A stretch of DNA of 64,000 nt from Knufia peltigerae (taxonomy: Eukaryota > Ascomycota > Eurotiomycetes > Chaetothyriales > Trichomeriaceae), in assembly GCA_030247855.1 (NCBI GenBank), contig JAPDRN010000006.1, positions 124,001 to 188,000 of the forward strand, read 5' to 3'. The notes beneath the pieces were generated by a model. That model saw only the letters and a list, made by a program, of their open reading frames with translations. It was not told where the DNA came from and searched no databases. The position numbers and the translations under genes were made by a program. Below, one piece after another: positions 42,597 to 53,759 of the stretch; the first letter of the stretch is position 1, and each line of letters begins with the position of its first letter.

Positions 42597-43035
42597 GGAA
42601 CGTGACGCCTGAAACGTGAACGAGACAAATGTTAATGCTCGGCCGATGAAGGTTTTCTTATTGCACTGAGATTACGCCCAGGCTACATCCTGATGTGGTG
42701 GCATCTCAAATGCATGTCTTGGTCATTGTCCACTTAGCGACATGAGACAAGCCTCCACTGCGTATTCATCCCAAGACTTGACTTCTCTCTATCAAGATCA
42801 TGCGCTGATTCCCTCGGTTCAACTTGTCTTCTCTCCGACAACAATCATGTCATGACTTTAAAAGGACGTCTGGGATGATCAAAGCGCTTGCAATCTTCCA
42901 ATAATATCTTGAAAGTACTCATCCAATCACGGGTCCTTGCAGCTCTGGCACCAGCTTCCAGACTCTTCGAGTTTCACGCCACAATACTCTGGAGCAAACT
43001 GGAATGCGTCGCTCGGCGAGAACGGCATTTCGACT
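42597..43035. other. intergenic between convergent genes
   Basis: Nothing recognised. Confidence 0.5.
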
Positions 43036-44269
43036 TCAGCAACCGAACCAGCTCCTATTCTCTGGTTGCATCAGGTCAACTGTGATTCCAGATGCCTCCA
43101 AGATATCCAGGCGCTGCTGGGCTATTCGGGCCTTTTCGTTGGGGTCCTTTGCTTTGAGCAAGCGAGGAAACAGAGCACAACACTCGGCGGATTCCTTGGC
43201 TGTAGCTTGCAAGCCTCTGGTGGCATATTCTCTGAGAACTGCAAGCTTGGTTTGAAAAGATGCCTTGTCAAGAGCCACTAGGCCGCTGAGGGTGAGATTG
43301 TTCTCCGCCAGCCAAGTTCGCAGTAATCTGTGCATCCTCAAAGCGCCGAATTGCACTCTTTCGAAATACATAGAGTTTTGCTCGTCGACAGAACCGATTG
43401 TCTCGTCATGAGTCCCGAAGGGGTTCTTGGAGATGACATTGCTCACTCGCTCTGCAAGGTACTTGTTGACTGGTATGATGTTGTCGCTGTGGCCATATTG
43501 TCGACTTGCTAGGTCGATCACAAAGCATTCACCATCTCCCTTCAGAGCAGTGACAAATACGCTGTGGCTGAAGACTCTTTCATCGCTGAAGTCACCCCCT
43601 GCAGGTGATCCCCCCGTCAGGAACCAATATTGACTGCCGACAATTGCATACTCGCTTCGACCCCGGTGCCGATTGTAGCACTTCACACTCAATCTTCGTT
43701 CTTTCACTCGGTAATTCACTTCCGTGGTTTCCGAAGAGATTGCTGATGATTTTCAGCCAAGTTTCGATGCATTTGAGAAAAAGTCACCACTAACCAGAGA
43801 AAAGCTCTTGGACCAGTTTCCTCATGTGGAATAGGGCATCGCTACAAGCTCCGTAATCCAGAACCGCTTGCTTGACCTTGTCGTCTTGGAATAGGTGATG
43901 CGGAAATGGAGGTGCTGTGCCATTGCATGTCTCCCAGAAGGTGATGGTGTCACCATCGACCTCGACTCGGTCAATGGTGGTTGGGAATGTTTCGGTGCGC
44001 AGAACGGTCCAAAGCGCCTGAAGCAGATCTCCACCCTGGTACATGGTTTGGTGTCTTCTGGCTCTCACACAGGTGGCTTTGTGAGTTGTCCAATGTGCCT
44101 GCTGGCACTCCTTGGAACAGTAATACGTCTTGTCGGCTCCTTGGAGGAATTCGTTGGCGGACCTACATCCTGCGCATGTCTTGCTGGTCGAAGCACCGCA
44201 TTGCGCACAGCTGCTGCCGCTGCTACTGCCACTAGGCGCAGCAGCAGTCGAATCTTCGGTGGCTTCCAT
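43036..44269 (-). CDS. MYND-type zinc-finger protein
   Basis: Two exons on the minus strand: 43795-44269 and 43036-43718, 385 residues. The ATG at 44267-44269 (MEATEDS) is the first in frame. Residues about 20-70 form a MYND finger: CAQCG, CAGCR, YYCSKECQQAHWTTHKATC (the C4-C2HC ligand set). The remaining 300 residues make a domain I do not recognise, with FPTTIDRVEVDGD and a conserved-looking EYAIVGSQYWFLTGG. MYND fingers bind proline-rich peptides or act as part of methyltransferases; no SET domain is visible. The donor GTTAGT at 43794 is non-consensus in position 3 and the acceptor is AAG. Confidence 0.8.
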
Positions 44270-45296
44270 TCTGGACTGGAGAATCAATCAGATTCTCATC
44301 ATTCCAACAGAGAGAAGTTGGAGCTTATCTGACTTGAGAGTATGGAGATTTGTTTCCGCCTGGTCTTTGAAGGACGCAGCTCGCTTTGAGTTTTGTTCAC
44401 GCGGAGTGGTACTGCCTATCTGTGATCTAGGCCCGGCTGGAAAACGAGAGACGAGTGTGATAAAGGGAAACCATGGAGGGTGTGAGTGTGGTGGAGGGTA
44501 GCAGTGGAAGTGAGTGTGAGAGATGGGATGAGGAGGTAAGAGCCAAAGATGGGAAGCAAGAGGCAATCGGGAAGGCGGTAAAGAGACGAAGGAAAATACA
44601 AGTGAAGTCGGAAGAAAGTGAAAGGCCTCAGTGAACACAAAAAACATTGAGACATCAAAAAGTCGTCACCCCAAGGATGGCTTATCTAAGGACCTTCTCG
44701 TCCTCTTCACTCCCACCTCGCTGCCATAATGGGCTTCTTCCACTGTCAACTCCATCCTGCTCAAAACGACACTACTGTATCTCTACGAATGGATATACAA
44801 GTATACAACAGTTCGGCCTCGGAGCGCATCGTCAGCTTGTGCCTCAATCCCATCGGTGACTCTTTGCCAGGTGTTGTGGTCCTACATGAGCGCGTCGACA
44901 CTTGACTCCCTTGAGTCTATTTCTCGACAAGACAAAACCACATGTGAACTACACTCATCATCATGGATGAAGTACTAGAAGGATCCGCAGACTGGAAGTG
45001 AACTATCGCTCATCACGTTCGATGTTTTATTGATAGATTTTCTCGTTTTTCCATTTCCTTTTTTTCCTCGCTCCTTCTATATATGCAACCTTTGCCCGAT
45101 GGGATGACCGACCTATAGATACCTAAAAGTATACAAAAAGTTTGTCTATATATTCATCCTTGTTAAAAATTCATGCCTCGCCGCAAGAGAAAACGAAAAA
45201 AATAGGAAAAAGGTATAGTGACGAAACAGACAGGGCCGCGATCAAGAGAACCCATCGCCAAAGAAATGTTAAACAGCTCGCTGATGGGCCGTTTTT
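44270..45296. other. intergenic
   Basis: Start region of the MYND gene and 3' end of the GT69 gene. Many small ORFs without pattern; purine-rich tract at 44460-44640. Confidence 0.5.
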
Positions 45297-46673
45297 TCAG
45301 ACATGCTTCCACCCATTCGAAATCAAAATGTGAGTTTCGTCGATGATACAAAGCTCGCCGGACTCTTCCCTCTTTTCGAGCGAGTTCTCCCCTTCCTTCT
45401 TCCAGCGCTGGAGTTTCCGGTCGACCTCCTTCATCATCTGGGTCGCGGCTGGGAGGAGGTTTCGCAGCGCCCGGTTCGCCCAGACGCCCTTTACGTACTG
45501 CGTGGCGGAGACGAACGTCCGCTCCGGCCCGTCGTGCGTCATGTTGTACGCGCGGATCGTGTACCCCACGCGCACCGCCGGGTTCACGTAAACCCCCCTC
45601 TCGCCCAGGTGTCGGGTCGTCATGTCGGTGTGGATGAGGCAGCACTCGCTGGCCTCGAGGTGCTTGCTGGCCAGGCTGTCGCTCAGGGCGCGGAAGCGCA
45701 GACCCTCGTAGAACGGGGCGGCGTCCATGGCGATCATGCCGTTCCAGCAGGATTGGACCTTTGCGGCGCGCCCGGCCAGGAGGGCCTCGCGGGAATCCTG
45801 GGACCGGAAGTAGGGGAACTTGGTGTGGATGGTGCCGTAGCCGTCTGCGTCGCGCAGGGCGAACGTGTCGTAGTAGTCCGGGGGGTAGTGGAAGTCCATG
45901 GCGCACGCGGCCGAGTAGGACCCTTGGTTCGTGGCGAGGAGGGAGAGGACGTCCGAGGGGCGAAAGACGACGTCGTTCAGGAACAAAACCTTGTCAAAGG
46001 TCTGGGACTGTAGCGCCGACGATTTCAGGGCGAAGAGAGGCTCGAGCGATTTGTTGCGCAAGCGGGCGAGGTAGGGGATGCGGCGCATCTCTTTCCCTGC
46101 ACCGACGGTCGTGGTCTGAATCCAACCCGGCCGCGGGTGACCCTGGTCGTCAAGAGGTCCCGCGTTGATCTCGTCGGCATGGGTGGTGTCGTCGAGAACG
46201 ATGGTGCGTGGGATGTTGCTCTCTCCCAGCACCGAGTCAAGGATTCTCAAAATCTCCTTGGTGTTGTCGAGACTGCCCGACTCATAGATTGATATGTAGA
46301 CGTTCTCTTTGCCCAATACACCGACCAGGTCGAGCAGGGCCTGGCCCCATCGGTCATGTATCACGGCGGCATTAGTCCAGAATTGTGCGACGATGAAGAT
46401 CTTTTGGTTTTGGACCGGCGAGGGGAGGGTCGAGAATTCGCTGTAGGTGTGGGAGAGGAGGCTTCTGGAGAACTCGCGGTAGTGTTTGAGGATCGTGAGG
46501 AGGTCGTAGGTGAAGAAGCCCAGGAGGATGTATAGTATTGCATAGAGGATGCGGCGCTTCCGTGAGCGGCGGCCCCGGTAGGTCCTCAGGAGCATGGCGA
46601 GGGAGTATAGGAAGGATGAGCGTGTCTTCTTTTGGTCGCGCTCTCCATTGATATAGACACCACTCGCGACCAC
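45297..46673 (-). CDS. GT69 (CAP59/CMT1) alpha-1,3-mannosyltransferase family
   Basis: A 458-residue ORF. A basic N-terminus and a hydrophobic segment at about residues 44-58 (LYAILYILLGFFTYDLL) suggest a type II membrane protein; Met27 (MLLRTYRGRR) is a possible alternative start. The body matches CAP59-type transferases: IFIVAQFWTNAAVI, ENVYISIYESGSLDNTKEIL, TFDKVLFLNDVVFRPSDVL (acidic pair in the donor-binding region), ACAMDFHYPPDYYDTFALRD and SCWNGMIAMDA. In Cryptococcus, CMT1/CAP59 relatives make alpha-1,3-mannose linkages of capsule or glycolipids; in ascomycetes the product is unknown. GC-rich codon usage. Confidence 0.9.
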   Translation of the reverse strand: MVASGVYINGERDQKKTRSSFLYSLAMLLRTYRGRRSRKRRILYAILYILLGFFTYDLLTILKHYREFSRSLLSHTYSEFSTLPSPVQNQKIFIVAQFWTNAAVIHDRWGQALLDLVGVLGKENVYISIYESGSLDNTKEILRILDSVLGESNIPRTIVLDDTTHADEINAGPLDDQGHPRPGWIQTTTVGAGKEMRRIPYLARLRNKSLEPLFALKSSALQSQTFDKVLFLNDVVFRPSDVLSLLATNQGSYSAACAMDFHYPPDYYDTFALRDADGYGTIHTKFPYFRSQDSREALLAGRAAKVQSCWNGMIAMDAAPFYEGLRFRALSDSLASKHLEASECCLIHTDMTTRHLGERGVYVNPAVRVGYTIRAYNMTHDGPERTFVSATQYVKGVWANRALRNLLPAATQMMKEVDRKLQRWKKEGENSLEKREESGELCIIDETHILISNGWKHV

Positions 46674-47832
46674 AGGGGCATGGCGAAGAGAAGAAGTCTG
46701 AGGAGGACGACGGCAAGTTTTGAGAGCCGCAAGGTTGACGTGTCTTGGACCGCAAGTCAGTGGTTTTTTAGCGGCCCGTCTGTGGGAATAGGAGGCGCAT
46801 CATTGAGGCTTAAATCAGTCGAAAGAGATGACACTTCGTCCATGTCCCTGGGTACATGTACGTATATTAATGTATATCACAGTCATACTAGTCGTGCTCA
46901 AGTACGTCTACTACTGTCACTACAGAGCGATCATGGTCTGAGTTCCTTTGAATGATCTGCTTGTCTCTAAGATTGTTTTCAGAAAAAAAAAAGGTCTCGG
47001 CCAACTACTCCGTATCTGCGACAAGGCACGCGACCAGATGCTCCATCGGGAGTGCAAAACTCAGCACGAGATAGCAACCAGTTACTCTGTGGAAGAGAAG
47101 TGTGGTATGGACGGCTACACACGTCCTGGACTGGTAGGTCTGGGCTAGCCGCAGTGTGTGGTATGGTAGCAAACTATTGCACTGGAAGCAGGGGAGCCAA
47201 TGGTCGCCTTATTGGCTGGTCAGTCAGAGTCGTCGTAAGCAACACAAGATCTGGATTTGAAGTAAAATGTGCCTCTCGTTCTCTTGATTTTGGTCGTATC
47301 GATAGCTGGGTAAGGAACACAGACTAAGAAGCCGTCTGACGATACCAAACATTGGGAGATGCCAGAGCTGACGATCAGGGCACGGAGGATGTGAGCTTGA
47401 TAGAGAGGTAACTGTGAACTCATGAGACACTCAAGATTCAATTTTGGTGGCACCATGATACAGCAGAATTGGCTCGAATGCGATTGACTGCAGGAGAAAC
47501 AGGACGAGGTAGGGACGAAGTGGACAACGACTTCCTTCAACACCTCAATATCCTTCAGCTGCTACAATTCTACCTTGACCCAGAGCAACGGCATTGACAG
47601 ACGAAGGGAAGCACCAAATCCTGCAGGCAGCCTACATGCTCAACACTCTCATCGTCATCAAACTAGGCCCTGATTCAGACCTCATATCCAGTTGCTCCTT
47701 TCTAATCTCACAATTCTGCATTCAGACGTCGATCCATCAAGCTTGTCGTTCCTCCTAATCGTACCCAGAACAACTGATCCAAATCCTCCTACGTCGACCT
47801 TGCTTAAATTGCACCGGCCTGAGCCTTTGACC
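46674..47832. other. intergenic with one motif copy
   Basis: TACTCCGTA at 47006 and an A-run at 46980-46992. No gene seen. Confidence 0.5.
47006..47014 (+). repeat. TACTCCGTA motif copy
   Basis: Perfect copy between the GT69 gene and the secreted-protein gene. Confidence 0.5.
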
Positions 47833-48369
47833 ATGAAATCCATCATCATAATACTTGTGCTCTTGGCTTTTGCCATGTTCACAGAGGCGTATGTTGTGTC
47901 AACCGGTACCAAGAACCTCGACTTGGATAAAGATCAGGCAGCACAGAACGCCTCGGCTTCCACAGCACAACTCCAGCTCAATATCGACCCTGACATAACC
48001 AATCCAAATTGCAGTGGAATATATCCTGCCAACCTCAATGTCAAATACGCACCTGATCCATTCTACCTGTCGGACGCATGCCGGGACGTGCTGACTTGGC
48101 TTGGGGGAAACGATGGCAAACAGAATGTCGATATCGTTTGGACATGCCCGGGTCAAAAGACAGCTGGTACGGGTGACCGCAACACCTATGTCATCCTGAA
48201 TACTGCATCCAACATCGTTTTCTCAGGAAGTGGTGGTAATCAACAGGTCGGCGCATACATGGAGATACACAGGTTGTCCGATGGATTCTTTGCCACTGCA
48301 GCTGTTTATCTCCAGGCCAAAACAGACCCTGCCGATAACAGAGCCACGTTTCAGTTCATCTTCTGCTGA
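47833..48369 (+). CDS. small secreted protein
   Basis: 178 residues if the start is the ATG at 47833, which gives a signal peptide MKSIIIILVLLAFAMFTEA; the ORF extends upstream to 47692 without one. The mature part has NPNCSGIYP, SDACRDVLTW, VDIVWTCPG and a terminal FIFC, so four Cys that may form two disulfides, and an IVFSGSGGNQQVGAYM stretch. No family recognised. Size, Cys content and export suggest an extracellular or effector-like protein, which is inference. Convergent with the Isy1 gene, 237 bp between stops. Confidence 0.7.
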   Translation: MKSIIIILVLLAFAMFTEAYVVSTGTKNLDLDKDQAAQNASASTAQLQLNIDPDITNPNCSGIYPANLNVKYAPDPFYLSDACRDVLTWLGGNDGKQNVDIVWTCPGQKTAGTGDRNTYVILNTASNIVFSGSGGNQQVGAYMEIHRLSDGFFATAAVYLQAKTDPADNRATFQFIFC

Positions 48370-48606
48370 GGATAGCAAGCCAAAGACCTGAAAGATTGTA
48401 CTGTTGTGAGAAGGATCAGCGGTAAGCGGCGGAGGGCTGAATAGTAGTAATAGAAGTTCTGAAGAGAGAAGCAGGAGAAATCGAAGAAGACTGATGGCCG
48501 AAAGCCAAATCGGAATTGAAATGCATGTTTTTGAACAAACGCTCTCTTCTTTGCTCCCTTCGTCGTGCGATTTTCATCTTCGTTGTGCTGGCCTCCCGAG
48601 CTCACT

Positions 48607-49377
48607 TTATACGAGGTTGTCCAGGAGCTGCCGTCTTCTTCGATCTACAAGTTCCTCTTGTACTTCCTCGAGCGTCGGCAGTCGCCAGGGCACTCCATCA
48701 CCTGTATCACCAGGTAAAGGTTCCCATTCGTCCTCTGCTTCCTCCTCACCATCCGCGAGCTTCGATATTCTCTCCATGGCCTCTTTCTCCTTTCTGCGTT
48801 CATATTTGAGGAGACTCCCATCTTCCTCATCCAGCCCGAAGCCAAAATACCTTGCATCGAGATTCCTTCGATTGATGTCCTGTTGTCCTGCTCGGGTTTT
48901 ACCTGCCTCTTCATCTTCGTCGCCGCCGTGAACTCGCCTCTTTGCGGCTCGTTCAAACATTTCCTTGACACCCGGTAATTCCCTCGCCCGACCAAAGTAC
49001 CTATACCCTTTGCCGCCGCCGGGGACTTCTCTCCCTTGATCGTCGAACACCGTCCCCCCGCCTCGCATGTAGTTTGGCCCGCCCAGTTCTCTGATTCTTC
49101 GCTCCCAACCCCATTTCTCCTTCATGAGTTTGTTAATCTCGTCATTCAGATCCCGGATCTGGAAATCCGAGAGGCTGTCGTCCTGGATCTTTGTGACCTT
49201 GCGTGAAATTTCTTTGAGGATTTGACCCCGCCACTTTTCGCACACGGGGATGGTGCTGATGGTGCTGGGAGCTTTGGGTCGGCGTTGGCCTGCGGTCGGG
49301 AGAAGTCCTGATTCTGCGGCTTGAGCGGCGCGGAAGCGGAAGAGCATGGACTGCGCCTTTTCCGAATTGCGCGCCAT
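48607..49377 (-). CDS. ISY1: Isy1-like pre-mRNA splicing factor
   Basis: 256 residues, single exon. The Isy1 family marks run from the start: MARNSEKAQSMLFRFRAAQ, then CEKWRGQILKEISRKVTKIQD, and LNDEINKLMKEKWGWERRI followed by ELGGPNY. A Glu/Arg-rich C-terminal region follows. Isy1 is part of the NineTeen complex of the spliceosome and works in the first and second catalytic steps. Normal length for filamentous fungi. No oddities seen. Confidence 0.95.
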   Translation of the reverse strand: MARNSEKAQSMLFRFRAAQAAESGLLPTAGQRRPKAPSTISTIPVCEKWRGQILKEISRKVTKIQDDSLSDFQIRDLNDEINKLMKEKWGWERRIRELGGPNYMRGGGTVFDDQGREVPGGGKGYRYFGRARELPGVKEMFERAAKRRVHGGDEDEEAGKTRAGQQDINRRNLDARYFGFGLDEEDGSLLKYERRKEKEAMERISKLADGEEEAEDEWEPLPGDTGDGVPWRLPTLEEVQEELVDRRRRQLLDNLV

Positions 49378-49958
49378 GATGAGAGGAGGCTAGGATAATC
49401 AGTCTCCTGGAAGATATCTGCTGATTTGAGGCAGCGGATTGGGGAACTTCGAGAGAGGGGATTTGTCGCGCGAACACGGTGGACTCCGCGGGCGGTTCGC
49501 GAGGTTGTTGGCGGCTGTTGGAAGTGAGGCTGAGGAAATCCAAGGGTATTGCCCGAGCTAGCGATTTGGGACGATGTAGTAAGAAGTCTTAGGACAGAAA
49601 AGAAGGCGGATGCTGCTGGTAATCAGATTTGAGGTTGATGTCGCTCAGGCCAACGCGGGAAAAAAATAATGCGGAGATTTCAGAATTTGGGACTTGGAGG
49701 CGGGTGCGGATTTTTGTATAATAGACTTGACAACAACAAAATCGTATCTTTTGAGTTACTCTAGACACATAGAGAGCTTTATCGGCTTCGAGTGTACACT
49801 ATATACCAAGGTATGCAACGTGCTGTAGGGTAGAGCGGCTTTGGGTGTCGCTCTATGAGAGGGAGAAGAGTGTACAAGCCTTAATCTGTTTGTATTTGGG
49901 CAGTGACAAAAAGCCCACCGACTGGACGGCGCAGGCTTTCCCAAGTGCGAGATTCGCA
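49378..49958. other. intergenic of divergent genes
   Basis: Shared upstream region of Isy1 and the tRNA dehydratase gene. No gene seen. Confidence 0.5.
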
Positions 49959-51503
49959 ATGTCACAGTGGGTACAGCGACATGCATCTACGACGGTGCAG
50001 CTGAGCGTCGCTGCGGCCCTAGGAGCCATTGCGGCGACCTCCATCATCTTTACGGCGACGTCGATCCGACGGCGGCGGATCACTGAAGAACTCAAAGCTT
50101 CGATCCCCGAGCTATCCCGCGAGCACCACGCGACGCAGCTGACCGAGTACGGCGGCGCCTTGCGGCCGAGCATCACGAACAAGGAGGACGAGCGGGCGGC
50201 CAAGATTGCCGCGCGGGCACGCAAGGGTGAATACGACGAGGAACTCATTCTGGAACAACTGGCGCGGAACAGGGTATTCTTGAAGGACGATGGCCTGGCC
50301 AAGCTACGGGACGCGTTCGTCGTGGTCGTCGGGTTAGGAGGCGTGGGTAGCCACTGCGTCGCGGCGCTGGCGAGGAGTGGCGTCTCGCGTATCCGAATCG
50401 TCGACTTTGACCAGGTCACTCTGAGCAGTCTGAACAGGCACGCGCTGGCGACCTTGGCGGACGTGGGCACCCCCAAAGTCCACTGCGTCAGGAAGAGGTT
50501 GGAACAGATTTGCCCGTGGGCCCGGATCGACTGCCGGAACGAACTTCTCGGGTCCAACACCACGGAGGGCCTGCTGGCGAAGTGGGACTACGAAGTCGGG
50601 GACGACGAGGACTGTCGGGAGCCCGATTGGGTGGTGGACGCCATCGACAACATCGACTCCAAGGTTGGACTGTTGCACCACTGCGCCATCAAGGGGGTCC
50701 GAGTCATCAGCTCCATGGGCGCGGGTTGCAAGAGCGACCCGACGAGGGTCCGGGTCGGGGACATCTCGATGAGCACTGACGACCCTCTGTCCAAGTCCAC
50801 GCGGCGGCGACTGAGGGCGAAGGGCGTCAAGGACGGCATCCCCGTGGTCTTCTCCACGGAGAAGCCCGGGGACGGCAAGGCTGAACTCCTGCCCATCGCG
50901 GAGGAAGAGTACGACAGGGGGGACGTGGACAAGCTCGGCGTCCTGCCCGAGTTCCGCGTCAGGATCCTGCCCGTCCTCGGGACGATGCCGGCCGTGTTTG
51001 GGTACACGGTCGCCAACCACGTCATCTGCAGCGTCGCGGGCTACCCCATGGACTACCGGGTGGGGGACCGAGGCCGCGACAAGATGTACGACGGCCTGCT
51101 GTCCGGCCTGCAGGGCCTGGAGGAGCGCCTCGTCAGGACCACCGACGGGCAGGACGCCGTGGGTCTACGGATACCCGTCGGCCGCGACGACGTGTCGTAC
51201 CTCGTCGAGGAGGTCTTTCGGGGCAAGAGCGTCGTCTCGGGCCTCATCAGCCGTCTCGCGCTGATCAGGTGGAGGAAACCCGAGGGAGGCTTCCGCATCG
51301 ACGAGTCCTACCTGAAGGAGGGCCAAAAGATGGTCAAGCTGCCCATTGCCGACCTCGTCCTAATGACCAAAGAGGAGGCACAGAGACACGAAAGGGAAGT
51401 CCTCCGCGGGGACACGGCCCCGGAAGACCTCTACGAACCGGAAGTGATAAACACGGTCCGACGAAGACATCGCGAAGAACTCTCATACGAGAGATATAGA
51501 TAA
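49959..51503 (+). CDS. tRNA threonylcarbamoyladenosine dehydratase, Tcd1/Tcd2 type
   Basis: 514 residues with the start at 49959 (MSQWVQRHAST); the frame opens at 49845. A hydrophobic segment at about residues 17-34 (LSVAAALGAIAATSIIF) suggests anchoring in the mitochondrial outer membrane, as reported for the yeast enzymes. The ThiF/E1-like domain follows: VVVVGLGGVGSHCVAALARSG (nucleotide loop), IVDFDQVTLSSLNRHA, DWVVDAIDNIDSK and SMGAGCKSDPTR. The enzyme converts t6A at position 37 of tRNAs to the cyclic form. Codon usage is strongly GC-rich. A large antisense ORF (50334-51020) is a shadow. Two yeast paralogues exist; only one copy is visible here. Confidence 0.92.
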   Translation: MSQWVQRHASTTVQLSVAAALGAIAATSIIFTATSIRRRRITEELKASIPELSREHHATQLTEYGGALRPSITNKEDERAAKIAARARKGEYDEELILEQLARNRVFLKDDGLAKLRDAFVVVVGLGGVGSHCVAALARSGVSRIRIVDFDQVTLSSLNRHALATLADVGTPKVHCVRKRLEQICPWARIDCRNELLGSNTTEGLLAKWDYEVGDDEDCREPDWVVDAIDNIDSKVGLLHHCAIKGVRVISSMGAGCKSDPTRVRVGDISMSTDDPLSKSTRRRLRAKGVKDGIPVVFSTEKPGDGKAELLPIAEEEYDRGDVDKLGVLPEFRVRILPVLGTMPAVFGYTVANHVICSVAGYPMDYRVGDRGRDKMYDGLLSGLQGLEERLVRTTDGQDAVGLRIPVGRDDVSYLVEEVFRGKSVVSGLISRLALIRWRKPEGGFRIDESYLKEGQKMVKLPIADLVLMTKEEAQRHEREVLRGDTAPEDLYEPEVINTVRRRHREELSYERYR

Positions 51504-52425
51504 CCACATGTTTTGTTTTTGGACCTTGGATACGAACAGGGACATTTTTTAGATTCCCCATTCGGCAGCCATCAAAAAAAAGGATCGGTCTCCCCGGCAT
51601 GAAACGATATATAGCAACCACGAGCTACGCAGCCGGTTTTCTGGACCAGACAACCTGATATGATAGAAGGGTATTTTGGGCCCCCCCAATGCCTACCCCC
51701 TACTCCCGCTTATTACAATCAAAATGATCATTCACGAAGATCTGTTCCTGGTTCTCCTTTTTTCCACTCTCTGTAACTCAGGCACCATCTGAGAATGCCG
51801 GCCATTTTGGATGTCATAACCCCAAAAGGCCGGGTTTGACCGGTGTCTGGCTGGCCTTTGCCCCAGAGAAGGCCATTGCGTGTTCTGCTGAGCTCAGCCT
51901 ATGTTTTGCAATCACTATACGACATGAATCAGTCAAGGATCTACCGAGGACACGTCCGCACTGTACAGTCCGGGTACTGTGCGATGAGGCTCGGTCGGAT
52001 GTTCCCACCCTAAATAGTGGCAAATGACAAAACGCCCACCGTCTGGGTCGAAAATAGCACGCTATTCCAAGTACTAACTCGATTTGTACATTGATATGGC
52101 TTGGCATCCTGGGGGATAGTCCCTCGTATTTCGCCCAGTTCTAGATTTCAGGGAGGAAAAGCATTTATAATATACAAGGATCCATTGAACAGATGAAGAC
52201 CTTCAATTCGGACGAGAGTCGACCGGAATTTGAGCCATGGGCCATATGACGAGTCTAGACATTGGTCCGCGTCTATGGAAGATATATAAGTCCCAGATGA
52301 TGGTTTAGATGGCCGTCTCTTGAACCACACATCTCAACTGAATAGTTACATTCACATTCTCAGACACAAAGATCCCTTCCTGTACTCAGGTTTCTTGTTC
52401 TTTTTAAAAAGAAAATCAGATCAGC
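51504..52425. other. intergenic, promoter of SDR gene
   Basis: A TATATAAG at 52283-52290 lies 136 bp upstream of the SDR start. No gene seen. Confidence 0.5.
52283..52290 (+). promoter_or_regulatory. TATA-box-like element
   Basis: TATATAAG; position suits a TATA box for the SDR gene starting at 52426. Based on consensus only. Confidence 0.4.
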
Positions 52426-53615
52426 ATGTCTTCGTACGCCGTCACTGGAGCCTCACGAGGCATCGGGGTAAGTCTGCCTGTCCTGGCTCCTCCCACCTTT
52501 CGCCTTCTATTACCCATCTCACACACACACGAGTACCTTCTGACTTGAATTAATGTCCCTTATAGTTTGAATTCATAAAACAATTCTCAAACGATCCGGC
52601 AAACACTGTCATCGGTCTGGTTCGAGACGTCAAAGCCACCGAAGCCAAGGTCCAAGCGGAGCTCGGGGGAAGAAGCAATGTCCATATTCTGCACGGGGAC
52701 TTGGACAGTTACGACTCGTTGAAAGTAGGTCCTCGAGACGTCCGCCGACGTCCTTGCTGAGGTTTACCTCGATACTGACTGCATCCTTTTCACAGAAAGC
52801 AAGTGAAGAGACTGCCAAAATCACCGGCGGAGGACTCGACTATCTCATCCACAACGGCGCTCGTCTCGTCGACAGTTCTTCTTACTTCACCTTTACTCAG
52901 CTGTAAGTAATTTCTGTGCCCACTATTCCGTCAACTTTCGTGACTTTCATAACCCCATAATCCGAAGCATTTCCTGATATCTTGCTAATGGTAAAATTGA
53001 TCGTAGCGGCGAGAATCCCGTGGCTCTGGAGCAAGAAATCCTCGCCGGTTGCAAGTCCAACATTGTCGGATCCATCCATTTGTTCAACTTGTTTGTCCCG
53101 CTCATTCTCAAGGGCCAAAAGAAAAAGGTCATTGCCATCTCCTCTGGCCACGCCGACCCGGACCTGATCACCAAATACGATCTCGACACTGTTCCCACTT
53201 ACGTCATCGACAAGAGCGCACTCAACATCATCGTGGCCAAATACAGTGCCCAGTTCAGAAAGGACGGTGTGCTCTTCCTGAGCATTAGCCCTGGAGTTGT
53301 CAATACTGGACATTTTGATCCTTCCAATTGTAAGTCACCATCTTGGTTCTCTTGCCGTGTCTTCGTTGCCTTCTTGACGCCTCACATGAGTGATGGTAGA
53401 CAAAGATCTAACGTCCGATGACAGTGAGCGAGAAAGAATTGCCAGGGTTTGCTGCGACGGTAGCAAAGTTCCAGGCATATGCGCCGCATTTCAAGGAGCA
53501 GCTCACCACAGAGCAGTCTGTCAAAGCCATGGTCTCGGTTTTTGAGAAGGCGAGTGTCGAAAATGGGGACGGTGGAGCCTTTATCTCTCACCTGGGATCC
53601 AAGCAATGGATTTGA
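52426..53615 (+). CDS. short-chain dehydrogenase, five exons
   Basis: Exons inferred: 52426-52467, 52566-52724, 52796-52902, 53007-53329, 53425-53615; 273 residues, all phases consistent. The nucleotide loop TGASRGIG ends exactly at the first intron. Then HNGAR (the NNAG-like segment with His), AISSGHADPD (catalytic Ser), YVIDKSALN (Tyr-x-x-x-Lys) and LSISPGVV. It resembles fungal NAD(P)-dependent reductases sometimes associated with secondary metabolism, but no biosynthetic cluster surrounds it. Substrate unknown. The next gene, a transcription-factor-type protein, is on the opposite strand, 144 bp downstream. Confidence 0.88.
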
Positions 53616-53759
53616 GGTGTCGTTTAGAAAGTGCTACACTTGCAGCTTTTTGTGGTGTTGGAAAGCGATCACGCCTGGCCATCTCGCCGCAGCATCTGCA
53701 ACAATGGGAGCCAAGTGCAGAGAGCACGTAAGATTTGCAAGTATAGACGAGGTGTATAG

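Noticed and set aside
50334..51020. 228-codon ORF on the minus strand over the tRNA dehydratase gene
   Set aside because: Shadow ORF, Asp/Val/Gly-rich without pattern.
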